A stretch of 64,000 bases of DNA from positions 186,001 to 250,000 of the forward strand of contig DASZBR010000006.1 of assembly GCA_035943935.1 (NCBI GenBank), given 5' to 3'. Every line of letters begins with the position of its first letter. Within the stretch, counting starts at the first letter, position 1. The position numbers and the translations under genes are program-made. Of the stretch, positions 35,097-44,032 are shown in pieces. Under the pieces are notes generated by a model. The model was not told the origin of the DNA, ran no database searches, and saw only the letters and a program-made list of their open reading frames with translations. The DNA comes from DASZBR01 sp035943935 (lineage in GTDB: Bacteria; Pseudomonadota; Gammaproteobacteria; DASZBR01).

Positions 35097-37067
35097 TTAC
35101 GTTCTTAACGTCACATCAAAATGTTCTGTTAATCCCGAAATAATCTTTGTCATTTGTTGCGTGATTTCATCTTCAACCAAGGTTCTATCCACTAATTGAA
35201 AAATTAACTTTAGCGCAATATGTTGTTTATAAATATCAAACACACCGACTTCACTTAAACTTGGGCCGGCTATTTTTTTAATATAGTCCTGTAATTCCTG
35301 AGCGGGTATTTTTTTATTTAAGGTAAGAGATATATCTCGTCTAATACTCGGGAATTTCGAGATAGTCTTAAATTGGGGAATTTTTTTAGTGGTAACCGCC
35401 TCTAAATCAATTTCAAATAAAAACACGGGGATACTAATATCAAAGCTTTTTTGTAATTCAGGATGTAACGCCCCACAAAATCCAACGGATTTATTATTCA
35501 AAAATATCTCTGTAGTTTGTGCAGGATATAAAGCCGGGTGATTTCCTGCTTTATAGGTAAAACCAGAATTTAATTGCTCGAGAGAATTTTTTATATCATA
35601 AAAATCCACTTCACGTTTTTTTTCGCCCCACTGTTCTGGATGAGAAAGCCCTGCCCACACACCGCTAATCACCGGTTCTTCTTTATTATTTTTAAAGCAT
35701 AAACCTGTTTCGAAAAATCGTAAGTAATCTTGTTGGCGGTTTAAATTATGCTGAACGATTTCTATTAGACTTCCCCACAAGCTAGATCGCATCACAGCTA
35801 ATTCTGCAGAGAGCGGATTCTCGAGAGCAGATGTTTTTATATCAGGGGAAATTTTTTGCTGTAAATCTTGAGAGATAAAACTATAGCTCACGACTTCTTG
35901 ATAACCCAGGCTCACCAGTTTATTTTTAATCTCTAAAAGCGGCTTAATATTTTCTGACTGAATATGGCCTTTAATGCTTCGCTGCTCTAATACCGACGGT
36001 ACATGTTCATAGCCGTAGACCCTGGCAATTTCTTCGATGAGATCCACTTCTTGTGTAATATCAAATCGGTAACTGGGTGGTATAACCGTATTTTTAGTAA
36101 CAGTCATAGTTAAACTTTTTAAAATATCATGCGATTTTTTCTCGGAAATCTCATAACCTAATAATTCAGTAATTTTTTTAGGGCGTAATTTAATTTTGGG
36201 AGATTTAGGTAAATATTTTTTATCTGTTTTAACGGTATCACCCACGACTTCTAAATTAGGATAAATTTCAGCTAACAGTTCAGTCGCACGTTCCATTGCA
36301 ATGGGAGGAAGCGTAGGGTCAACACCGCGTTCAAACCGGTGTGATCCATCTGTATGAATTCCATAACGTCGCGCATTTTTTCCTACTATCGACGGCACGA
36401 AAAAGGCCACTTCAAGAAAAATTTCAGTTGTGCTATTTGTCACACCTGAATCCAATCCACCCAACATTCCGGCCATCGCGATAGGTTTTTCTGCGTCCGC
36501 AATCACTAATACCGTTTCATCCAAGGTAATTTCGCGTTTGTCTAATAATAAAAGCTTTTCATTCGCTTTTGCTTGACGAACAACAATATGTTTATTTATT
36601 TTTGCAAGATCAAATGCATGTAACGGCTGACCCAATTCGATCATGACATAATTCGTAATATCAACAACCGGATGGATTAAATTAATACCCGATTTCAGTA
36701 ATTTCTTTTGAATTTCAATGGGAGTGGTTTTGCCCGCGGTAATGTTTTTGATTTGACGGCCACAATATAAAGGACAGTATTGAGGAGAATTTATTTTAAC
36801 CTCAATAGATTTGTTTTTTGAGGCATAATTTTTTATAGCGTGTTTTTTTAGGGGATTTCCCGTCAACGCTGCCACTTCTCGCGCAATGCCCAACACACTT
36901 AAACAATCGCCCCGATTTGGCGTTAATTCAAACTCCAGTACGAAATCATCTTCATACGGTTCACACGATTCGACCGCTAAGCCAGAGAGATTTAATTTTT
37001 CAATTAATTTATCGCGGGATAACTTGGGATCAATCCATTCACGTAGCCATTGTTCACTGAGTTTCAT
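35097..37067 (-). CDS. pheT: Phenylalanyl-tRNA synthetase beta subunit, lacking the tRNA-binding OB domain
   Basis: 656 residues against about 795 in E. coli. The start MKLSEQWLREWIDPKLSRDKLIEKLNLSGLAVESCEP is normal, but it then passes directly to FELTPNRGDCLSVLGIAREVA. In E. coli some 110 residues (domain B2, the EMAP/OB-fold tRNA-binding domain) lie between these points. The editing region (TDGSHRFERGVDP), the later catalytic-like domains and the C-terminal FDX-ACB anticodon domain are present, the last also shortened. No pheS precedes it in this window. The reading frame is intact, so this is a reduced but probably working subunit. Confidence 0.93.
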   Translation of the reverse strand: MKLSEQWLREWIDPKLSRDKLIEKLNLSGLAVESCEPYEDDFVLEFELTPNRGDCLSVLGIAREVAALTGNPLKKHAIKNYASKNKSIEVKINSPQYCPLYCGRQIKNITAGKTTPIEIQKKLLKSGINLIHPVVDITNYVMIELGQPLHAFDLAKINKHIVVRQAKANEKLLLLDKREITLDETVLVIADAEKPIAMAGMLGGLDSGVTNSTTEIFLEVAFFVPSIVGKNARRYGIHTDGSHRFERGVDPTLPPIAMERATELLAEIYPNLEVVGDTVKTDKKYLPKSPKIKLRPKKITELLGYEISEKKSHDILKSLTMTVTKNTVIPPSYRFDITQEVDLIEEIARVYGYEHVPSVLEQRSIKGHIQSENIKPLLEIKNKLVSLGYQEVVSYSFISQDLQQKISPDIKTSALENPLSAELAVMRSSLWGSLIEIVQHNLNRQQDYLRFFETGLCFKNNKEEPVISGVWAGLSHPEQWGEKKREVDFYDIKNSLEQLNSGFTYKAGNHPALYPAQTTEIFLNNKSVGFCGALHPELQKSFDISIPVFLFEIDLEAVTTKKIPQFKTISKFPSIRRDISLTLNKKIPAQELQDYIKKIAGPSLSEVGVFDIYKQHIALKLIFQLVDRTLVEDEITQQMTKIISGLTEHFDVTLRT

Positions 37068-37083
37068 GTGTTTTCCTCGAAAT

Positions 37084-37129
37084 CCTCATCCGGCGCTTCG
37101 CGCCACCTTCTCCTATTCAGGAGAAGGGA
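37084..37129 (+). repeat. Interspersed repeat, copy 1
   Basis: CCTCATCCGGCGCTTCGCGCC followed by an ACCTTCTCC/GGAGAAGG hairpin. An inverted, diverged copy lies at 37374-37419; together they bracket tRNA-Arg and tRNA-Ser. This type of repeat is common between genes in proteobacteria. Confidence 0.7.
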
Positions 37130-37151
37130 TTTTGACAGAATCCCTTTAAAT

Positions 37152-37228
37152 TGGCGCGCCCGGAGAGATTCGAACTCCCGACCACCAAGTTCGTAGCCTG
37201 GTACTCTATCCAGCTGAGCTACGGGCGC
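37152..37228 (-). tRNA. tRNA-Arg (anticodon ACG)
   Basis: 77 nt, CCA encoded. Acceptor GCGCCCG/CGGGCGC, D arm GCTC...GAGT, anticodon stem CCAGG/CTTGG with loop CTACGAA (ACG, read as ICG after deamination by TadA), T arm GGGAG-TTCGAAT-CTCTC. Confidence 0.96.
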
Positions 37229-37255
37229 ATAAGGTCTTGCATGATAACAAAGTTT

Positions 37256-37347
37256 TGGCGGAGAGGGAGGGATTCGAACCCTCGATGGAGTTTTATCCCC
37301 ATACTCCCTTAGCAGGGGAGCGCCTTCAGCCACTCGGCCACCTCTCC
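37256..37347 (-). tRNA. tRNA-Ser (anticodon GCT)
   Basis: 92 nt with the long variable arm of a class II tRNA. Acceptor GGAGAGG/CCTCTCC, anticodon stem CTCCC/GGGAG with loop CTGCTAA (GCT), T arm GAGGG-TTCGAAT-CCCTC, CCA encoded. Confidence 0.96.
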
Positions 37348-37373
37348 TAGAAAAAAATATCTTTTCTACATCT

Positions 37374-37419
37374 TCCCCTCTCCCTCTTGGGAGAGGGTCC
37401 GCGAAGCGGGGGTGAGGGT
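37374..37419 (-). repeat. Interspersed repeat, copy 2 (inverted)
   Basis: Read on the minus strand: CCTCACCCCCGCTTCGCGGACC followed by CTCTCCC/GGGAGAG. It is related to copy 1 at 37084-37129 and in the opposite orientation, on the far side of the two tRNA genes. Confidence 0.7.
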
Positions 37420-37477
37420 AAAGCCCCGAAAGTATAAAGCATCGCATTTTGGAGTCAAACTATTATATGATGGAAAA

Positions 37478-39013
37478 ATGAGCAAAAATTTAGCGAAATC
37501 CACAAGCCTAGTGTCATTGATGACTTTCTTCTCGCGAGTGTTGGGATTTCTTCGCGATATGATCGTCGCTCGTCTGTTTGGTGTTAACGCTGGCGTTGAT
37601 GCTTTTTTAGTCGCTTTCAAATTGCCTAATTTTATGCGAAGCCTTTTCGCGGAAGGATCGTTCTCACAAGCCTTCGTCCCAACCCTTGCCCATTACAAAC
37701 ATAACAAATCACCCGAAGAAATTCGAAAATTTGTTGCACATACCGCGGGTTGCTTAAGTGCAATGTTATTAGTTATTACTATGCTCGCCGTAATTTTCAT
37801 GCCGCTGATTATAAAAATAATAGCGCCAGGGTTTGATCCGTATCGATTCCAACTCGCCGTATATATGACCCGAATTACATTCCCTTACTTAATGCTCATT
37901 TCTCTGACCGCATTTGTAGGCTCCATCTTAAATTCCTATGGGAAATTCGGCATACCCGCATTTGCGCCAGCCATATTAAATATAATTTTAATTATAGCCG
38001 CGTTATTTTTCAGCCATTTCTTTACCGTTCCTATTGAGAGTCAGGCTTGGGGTATTTTAATTGCCGGCTTTTTACAATTGGCTTTCCAACTCCCCTTTTT
38101 AAAAGAAGTAGGGTTTTTACGCTGGCCCAAATTTAATTTTAAAGATGAAGGGGTACGAAGAATTCTCAAACTCATGGTCCCTGCTTTATTTGGGGCATCC
38201 ATCGTTCAAATTGGCTTATTAATTAATACCATATTTGCTTCTTTTTTAAAGACCGGAAGTATTACGTGGTTATATTTTTCTGAGCGACTGGCGTATTTTC
38301 CACAAGGCGTATTTGGTGTAGCTCTCGCTACTGTCATACTTCCGCATCTGTCCAAACACGTTGCGCAAAAATCGCCTGGTGAATTTTTACGCGCAATGGA
38401 TTGGGGACTTCGCTGTAATATATTAATTGGATTGCCCGCAGCACTCACGATGGGAATATTATCCGGGCCGTTAATTACCACGCTGTTTGATTACGGTCGA
38501 TTTAACCAATTTGATGTACTCATGACACAACGAAGTGTTATTGCGTATGCCGTTGGATTACTCGCCTTTATGCTAATAAAAATACTATCAACCGGCTTTT
38601 ATGCGCACCAGAATATCAAGACCCCCGTTAAAATTGGCGTCGCAGCAGTACTATTTAATATTTTATTAAATGCAGTATTAATTGGCCCCTTACAACATGC
38701 AGGATTGGCATTAGCCACCTCTCTGTCTTCTTGTTTCAATGTCCTATTATTAATTTATTTTTTATATAAACACAAAATATTTAAATTTCAATCGGGTTGG
38801 GGAATTTATTTGCTGCAATTATTCGCCGCCAATCTGGCTATAATAATATTTTTCTATTTTGAGCAAGGAACAATAACAACCTGGTTAGTGTATTCAGCGG
38901 GAGAAAGAATTGAACATCTGAGCTATTTACTCTTAACCTCGATGATTATTTATCTTATGGTCTTGGGGATGTGCGGATTACGCTTGAGACATTTCACGGT
39001 GCGCGGCACGTAA
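37478..39013 (+). CDS. murJ: Lipid II flippase MurJ
   Basis: 511 residues from ATG 37478, which begins the conserved MSKNLAKSTSLVSLMTFFSRVLGFLRDMIVARLFG. About 14 membrane helices follow, with the MurJ (MviN) landmarks DAFLVAFKLPNFMRSLFAEGSFSQAFVP and FPQGVFGVALATVILPHLS. It moves the peptidoglycan precursor lipid II across the inner membrane and belongs to the MOP exporter superfamily. A longer frame to 37412 runs through the repeat and is not credible. Its 3' end overlaps pgsA by 36 bp tail-to-tail. Confidence 0.95.
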   Translation: MSKNLAKSTSLVSLMTFFSRVLGFLRDMIVARLFGVNAGVDAFLVAFKLPNFMRSLFAEGSFSQAFVPTLAHYKHNKSPEEIRKFVAHTAGCLSAMLLVITMLAVIFMPLIIKIIAPGFDPYRFQLAVYMTRITFPYLMLISLTAFVGSILNSYGKFGIPAFAPAILNIILIIAALFFSHFFTVPIESQAWGILIAGFLQLAFQLPFLKEVGFLRWPKFNFKDEGVRRILKLMVPALFGASIVQIGLLINTIFASFLKTGSITWLYFSERLAYFPQGVFGVALATVILPHLSKHVAQKSPGEFLRAMDWGLRCNILIGLPAALTMGILSGPLITTLFDYGRFNQFDVLMTQRSVIAYAVGLLAFMLIKILSTGFYAHQNIKTPVKIGVAAVLFNILLNAVLIGPLQHAGLALATSLSSCFNVLLLIYFLYKHKIFKFQSGWGIYLLQLFAANLAIIIFFYFEQGTITTWLVYSAGERIEHLSYLLLTSMIIYLMVLGMCGLRLRHFTVRGT

Positions 39014-39541
39014 ATAAATAATCATCGACCACAATGTTAATCCTGCCGCAAGCCACAACAACGTAATGCCAATATTGATCAATAATCCATCAAATAACCT
39101 AATAGGCTCAGCCAATAATAAAATTAAAGATAACATTTGAACGGTTGTTTTAATTTTTCCTAGATACGACACGGCAACACTTTTGCTTTTGCCGATTTCT
39201 GCCATCCATTCACGTAACGCTGAAATCACAATTTCACGTCCAATAATAATGGCAGCGGGAATTTCAAGCGTAATTTCAAATTGTCCCTGATACTGTCCGA
39301 CGATTAATACAAGCGCGACAGCCACCATTAATTTATCAGCAACCGGATCTAAGAATTTTCCGAAAGCAGAGGCTTGATTTAATGCGCGTGCGAGATAACC
39401 ATCCAGCCAATCGGTAATTGCACCCAGAGCAAAAATCAGTGCCGCTAAAAAATGCGCGCCTATCCAGGGCAGGTAAAAAACCACCACAAAAATGGGGATA
39501 AGGGCGACACGTATCCATGTGAGTATATTGGGAATGTTCAT
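38978..39541 (-). CDS. pgsA: CDP-diacylglycerol-glycerol-3-phosphate 3-phosphatidyltransferase
   Basis: 187 residues, four to five membrane helices, with the CDP-alcohol phosphotransferase motif intact: DGYLARALNQASAFGKFLDPVADK (three essential Asp residues and two Gly). The N terminus MNIPNILTWIRVALIP is typical of PgsA. It makes phosphatidylglycerophosphate for phosphatidylglycerol and cardiolipin. It converges on murJ. Confidence 0.94.
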   Translation of the reverse strand: MNIPNILTWIRVALIPIFVVVFYLPWIGAHFLAALIFALGAITDWLDGYLARALNQASAFGKFLDPVADKLMVAVALVLIVGQYQGQFEITLEIPAAIIIGREIVISALREWMAEIGKSKSVAVSYLGKIKTTVQMLSLILLLAEPIRLFDGLLINIGITLLWLAAGLTLWSMIIYLRAAHREMSQA

Positions 39542-39559
39542 AGTGTTTAAAGTCTAATC

Positions 39560-40369
39560 TTAATGAGGTTTTTCTTCAAACGATTCTTCAGGTGGCTCAT
39601 CTTCTTCGTTCTCTTCTTCTTTTTCGTCTTCAGTGTCTTCTTTATCTTCTTCTTCACTTTCTGTCTCTGATTCTGGCTCATCCTCTTTTTCAGTTTCAGT
39701 TTCAGTTTCAGTCTCCGTTTCTTTATCGTCTTCTGTCTCAGTATCCGTCTCTGTATCTTCCGCTGTGTCAGATTCTTCTTCTATCTCGTCTTCCGTTTCT
39801 GCTTCGCTTTCTTCTTCCAGATCCTCAGGCTCTTCTTCAGGTTCTTCGGATTCTTCAGCCTCTTCTTCCTCGGGTTCTTCTGATTCTTCAGATTCTTCCG
39901 GCTCTTCAGATTCCATATCAGTTTCAGTGTCGGTTTCTTCTTTCTCTGGAGCTTCCTCAGATTCTTTTTCTTCTTCAGGCTCGTCTGATTCTTCTCTTTC
40001 TTCTTCAGCTTCTGCTAATTCAGGCTCTTCTTCCAACTCTTCTTCGACTTCATCTTCAGTTTCTCCCTCCGCTTCCTCAGACTCTTCTTCTTCAGGGGCT
40101 TCGTGTTCCTCTGGCTCTTCCGAATCTTCTTTGGAGTCTTTCTTACTTTCTTCATTTTCTTCGGTTTCTCTTTCTACTTCTTTATACTGAGGCCGCATAG
40201 GACCTTTTAGAGAACCTAAAATTTCCAGCTCAGAATCATGTATAGGCTTTTTATTTTTTACGTCTACCACCTTTAATTTTTCTTCAGGCAGTGTTTGAGT
40301 TGGCTTTTTTCTACTTAAGAAAAAAATCATCCCGACCGCAAAAATCAATAAACCGCCCCAAAACCACAT
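39560..40369 (-). CDS. Membrane-anchored, extremely acidic low-complexity protein
   Basis: 269 residues. An N-terminal membrane helix (WFWGGLLIFAVGMIFFLS) and a short basic linker are followed by about 200 residues made almost only of Glu, Asp, Ser, Thr and Pro, with runs such as ETETETETE and repeated SEEPEE. The DNA is a long TTC/TCT/TCA-rich low-complexity tract. Orientation by the positive-inside rule would leave the acidic tail in the cytoplasm (RKK follows the helix). No family recognised; a cation-, basic-protein- or ribosome-interacting tail is possible. Confidence 0.75.
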   Translation of the reverse strand: MWFWGGLLIFAVGMIFFLSRKKPTQTLPEEKLKVVDVKNKKPIHDSELEILGSLKGPMRPQYKEVERETEENEESKKDSKEDSEEPEEHEAPEEEESEEAEGETEDEVEEELEEEPELAEAEEEREESDEPEEEKESEEAPEKEETDTETDMESEEPEESEESEEPEEEEAEESEEPEEEPEDLEEESEAETEDEIEEESDTAEDTETDTETEDDKETETETETETEKEDEPESETESEEEDKEDTEDEKEEENEEDEPPEESFEEKPH

Positions 40370-40423
40370 AGCGAAATCCTCAAGAAATGGTATCCTAGTC
40401 TTATCTTAAACGCAGGATTCATT

Positions 40424-42712
40424 ATGGACAAACCCTACCAACCCGAACAAGTTGAAACCACGTGGCAAACACGCTGGGAAAAAGAAAAACGCTTTCGCGT
40501 CACCGAAGACATTCAAAAGAAAAAATTCTATTGTCTTTCTATGCTCCCCTACCCCAGCGGACATCTTCATATGGGGCACGTCCGAAATTACACCATCGGC
40601 GATGTGATTACACGTTATCAACGCTTGCTCGGTAAAAATGTTTTACAACCCATGGGATGGGATGCGTTTGGATTACCCGCCGAAAATGCCGCGATTCAAC
40701 ACAAAATTCCGCCGGCAAAATGGACGCATGAAAATATTGCGTACATGAAAGATCAATTAAAACGTTTAGGATTTGGATACGACTGGGACCGCGAAGTCAC
40801 AACGTGCAATCCAGAATATTACCGCTGGGAACAGTGGTTTTTTATTAAATTATTCGAAAAGGGTTTAGTGTATAAAAAAAATGCTCTCGTCAATTGGGAT
40901 CCCGTAGATAAAACCGTCTTAGCGAACGAACAAGTGATTGACGGCAAAGGCTGGCGATCAGGTGCACTGGTTGAACAACGTGAAATTCCGCAATGGTTTT
41001 TAAAAATTACCGATTATGCTGATGAATTATTAGCCGAATTAGATAATCTTACAGGCTGGCCTGATCAAGTACGAACCATGCAGAAAAATTGGATCGGCAA
41101 ATCAGAAGGCGCATTAATTAAATTTAAATTAGATGCAAGCAAAGAAAATATTACGGTATTTACCACACGTGCAGATACCCTCAATGGCGTAAGTTTTATT
41201 GCGCTTTCTCCTCAACATGCCCTTTCACTTAAATTAGCCACAAAAAATAAAGATATTCATAATTTTATTGATCACTGTAAAAATGTTTCCACTGCAGAAG
41301 CCGCTCAAGCGGTGTTAGAAAAAAAAGGAATCAATACTGGTTTATATGCTGTGCACCCATTAACACAAGCATTAATTCCCATTTGGATTGCAAATTATGT
41401 GCTGATGGATTATGGCACGGGAGCAGTGATGGGCGTACCGTTCAGCGATGAACGTGATAAAGAATTTGCTGAGATTTATAATCTACCCATTAAAGATTTT
41501 CCTGAAGCAGATATTCAAAAAACCATTGCACTGCTCGTCAAAAAACATGTTGCCGAAAGAAAGACGCATTACCGTTTAAGAGACTGGGGCGTTTCACGTC
41601 AACGATATTGGGGCACCCCCGTCCCCATGATTAATTGCAAAAAATGCGGAACAGTGCCCGTACCTGAAAAAGAATTACCCGTATTATTGCCACCAAACAT
41701 TAATCCACCGGCTGATTTTTATGAAACCACCTGCCCAACGTGCGGTAAAAAAGCAGAACGCGAAAAAGATACGTTTGATACTTTCATAGAGTCTTCATGG
41801 TATTACGCGAGATATACCAGCCCCCATCAAGACCATGCCATGTTAGATGGCCGTGCGAATTATTGGCTGCCGGTTGATCAGTATATTGGTGGTATTGAAC
41901 ATGCTGTACTCCACTTACTCTACGCACGATTTTTTCATAAATTAATGCGGGATCTGAAATTAATTACCTCAGACGAGCCCTTCACACATTTATTAACGCA
42001 GGGTATGGTATTGAAAAATGGCGCGAAGATGTCGAAGTCGCAGGGCAATACCGTTGATCCTAAACATCTCATTCAACAATATGGCGCAGATACGGTCAGA
42101 TTATTTATTATTTTTGCAGCCCCTCCCGAATTAGGATTAGAGTGGTCTGATGCTGGCGTCGAAGGCGCATCGCGATTTTTAAAACGTCTGTGGAATGCGG
42201 CGCATGATTTTCCTGTGATAGCAAAACCCTTACCTGCCGATAAATCACGCCAACAATTATATGAAATACTCAGTCGGATTTTATTCGATTATGAACGCAA
42301 ACAATTTAATACCGTCGTTTCTGGCGCCATGAAAATATTAAATCTCTTGCTCGAATCAGATAAAACCGTTCAACAAGAGGGTTTGAGTATTTTATTAAGA
42401 ATTTTATTTCCCATTACGCCGCATATTTGTGCTGAGTTATGGCAAGTCGCAAACTTGGGCGATGATATTGAAAAAGCCTCTTGGCCCGTCATCGATGAAA
42501 CGGCACTGCACTCCACCACACAGCAATTCATTGTTCAAATTAACGGCAAAATGCGGGGTTCCGTCATTGCCGTAAAAAATGCCAATGAAGCCGTTTTACA
42601 AAAAGCCGTTTATGCGGATCCGCACTTACAAAAATTTATTGATGGTAAAAAATTACATAAAATTATTGTTGTTCCCAATAAACTGGTCAATCTTGTGATG
42701 GGTGAAAAATGA
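40424..42712 (+). CDS. leuS: Leucyl-tRNA synthetase, compact form
   Basis: 762 residues, about 100 fewer than E. coli LeuRS. Class I signatures are intact: HLHMGH (47-52) and KMSKSQ. The editing region keeps TTRADTLNG and GVPFSDERDKEFA with its catalytic Asp. Two segments are missing: after the editing domain, IYNLPIKDF leads in only ~25 residues to YRLRDWGVSRQRYWG; and the leucine-specific insertion between QGMVL and KMSKS is absent (only KNGA). The anticodon-binding and C-terminal domains are present. It leads the operon leuS-lptE-holA-nadD-rsfS. A CAGGA site precedes the ATG. Confidence 0.95.
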   Translation: MDKPYQPEQVETTWQTRWEKEKRFRVTEDIQKKKFYCLSMLPYPSGHLHMGHVRNYTIGDVITRYQRLLGKNVLQPMGWDAFGLPAENAAIQHKIPPAKWTHENIAYMKDQLKRLGFGYDWDREVTTCNPEYYRWEQWFFIKLFEKGLVYKKNALVNWDPVDKTVLANEQVIDGKGWRSGALVEQREIPQWFLKITDYADELLAELDNLTGWPDQVRTMQKNWIGKSEGALIKFKLDASKENITVFTTRADTLNGVSFIALSPQHALSLKLATKNKDIHNFIDHCKNVSTAEAAQAVLEKKGINTGLYAVHPLTQALIPIWIANYVLMDYGTGAVMGVPFSDERDKEFAEIYNLPIKDFPEADIQKTIALLVKKHVAERKTHYRLRDWGVSRQRYWGTPVPMINCKKCGTVPVPEKELPVLLPPNINPPADFYETTCPTCGKKAEREKDTFDTFIESSWYYARYTSPHQDHAMLDGRANYWLPVDQYIGGIEHAVLHLLYARFFHKLMRDLKLITSDEPFTHLLTQGMVLKNGAKMSKSQGNTVDPKHLIQQYGADTVRLFIIFAAPPELGLEWSDAGVEGASRFLKRLWNAAHDFPVIAKPLPADKSRQQLYEILSRILFDYERKQFNTVVSGAMKILNLLLESDKTVQQEGLSILLRILFPITPHICAELWQVANLGDDIEKASWPVIDETALHSTTQQFIVQINGKMRGSVIAVKNANEAVLQKAVYADPHLQKFIDGKKLHKIIVVPNKLVNLVMGEK

Positions 42713-43227
42713 ATAGAATTCTCTTGCTAATGATATGCCTGTTATTATCAAGCTGTGGATTTCATTTTCGTGACAGTCCTACTACGGTCTCTCCAGAACT
42801 TAAATCCATCTATATTCAAGATGAGGCTGATGCGCGTACGGGATTATACTTTTCACTGCGACAAAATCTGCAAGCATTAGGAATCACACTCGTCGATAAA
42901 CCGACTAAAGCACCCGTATCTTTAGTCATTTTGGACGATGGCTTTGGTCAAAGTATTACAGCGATGGGTACGGCACAACAGATAAACTCGCAAATATTAA
43001 CGTACACGGTCACACTCGTTCTGCGTGACGCTAACGGCAAAAATATTACGCAACCCGTCACCCTAAATACCGCTTCACATGCATGGCAAAACTCCAATCA
43101 AATCTTGGGTGACACAACAGCATTGCCCGATCTCAGAAAAAAACTGACCACAGATATGACGCAGAAAATTTTAGCGTATCTCAGTGCAACCGATACGCAA
43201 AAGGCAATACATGCCACACACATCTGA
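42709..43227 (+). CDS. lptE: LPS-assembly lipoprotein LptE
   Basis: 172 residues. A lipoprotein signal peptide MNRILLLMICLLLSSCGF with lipobox LSSC (Cys16) is followed by the LptE fold: GFHFRD, then an amphipathic strand-helix pattern with SKILTYTV-like strands and a C-terminal helix. LptE plugs the outer-membrane LptD barrel. It overlaps leuS by 4 bp (ATGA) and leads into holA, the standard order in gammaproteobacteria. Confidence 0.92.
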   Translation: MNRILLLMICLLLSSCGFHFRDSPTTVSPELKSIYIQDEADARTGLYFSLRQNLQALGITLVDKPTKAPVSLVILDDGFGQSITAMGTAQQINSQILTYTVTLVLRDANGKNITQPVTLNTASHAWQNSNQILGDTTALPDLRKKLTTDMTQKILAYLSATDTQKAIHATHI

Positions 43228-44032
43228 ACTTTCACCCGTTTATTTTTTTGCCAGCGATGAGATTTTATTGCTCAACGAAGCCGTCGATAACATTCGACAT
43301 CTCGCCAAAAAACAGGGCTTCTTAGACAGAAAAACATTTGATGAGAATACGGATATTTATTCACGCTCGCTTTTTGCTGAAAAAGAAATTCTAGAGTGTT
43401 CGGTATCGGGAAAAGTATCCAGTGGATTTCAGCGCCAACTCGAAGATTATGTACAAAAACCTCCGGCAGATAAATTATTAATTATTACCACCCCCAAAAA
43501 ACCACCGGCTTTTTTAGAGAAACTTAAAGCTAAAACAAGCTTTACTCAACTTTGGCCTATTCCTCCCAAACAATTTCCGGCATGGCTAAACAAAAGACTT
43601 CAAACAGCCGGTTTTAGTGTGGCACCCGAATTACTTCAATTACTGTCAGACACCACTGAAAATAATTTGCTTGCGGCCAATCAAACCGTTGAAAAATTAA
43701 AGTTATTATATAAACCGGGTAAATTGGACGAAGCACAGATACTTTCTGTCGTAACATCCTCATCGCGGTATACCGTATTTGATCTGGCGAATATGATTAA
43801 AGAAAAAAATTATGGCAAAATTAAAATTATCTTTGACAGTTTAAGATCAGATTTTGTAGAACCGCCGATCTTACTATGGGCATTAGCCCGTGAATGTCGC
43901 TTACAAAAACAATTTTCCCTGCTCCCTCGGTTGTCTCATATCGATGATATTATCAAGGGCATTAAAAAGGGTTTGCTGTGGAACGAACTTGAAGCCGTCT
44001 GTTTTTTAATCGCTGGGAGAAAAATTTTATGA
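43211..44032 (+). CDS. holA: DNA polymerase III delta subunit
   Basis: About 273 residues from ATG 43211 (AAAGGC upstream), shorter than E. coli HolA (343). It follows the delta pattern: an N-terminal AAA+-like domain starting PVYFFASDEILLLNEAVDNIRHLAKKQGF, DKLLIITTPKK, then the helical collar domain (LLSDTTENNLLAANQTVEKLKLL, VFDLANMI). Delta opens the sliding clamp in the clamp loader. It overlaps lptE at its start and nadD at its end, consistent with a compact operon. Confidence 0.9.
   Translation: MPHTSELSPVYFFASDEILLLNEAVDNIRHLAKKQGFLDRKTFDENTDIYSRSLFAEKEILECSVSGKVSSGFQRQLEDYVQKPPADKLLIITTPKKPPAFLEKLKAKTSFTQLWPIPPKQFPAWLNKRLQTAGFSVAPELLQLLSDTTENNLLAANQTVEKLKLLYKPGKLDEAQILSVVTSSSRYTVFDLANMIKEKNYGKIKIIFDSLRSDFVEPPILLWALARECRLQKQFSLLPRLSHIDDIIKGIKKGLLWNELEAVCFLIAGRKIL

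Noticed and set aside
39592..40200. Two long plus-strand frames rich in Leu or Ser opposite the acidic protein
   Set aside because: They are antisense readings of the GAA/GAG/TCA-rich low-complexity tract; the minus-strand frame has a start, a membrane anchor and a sensible linker, the others have none.
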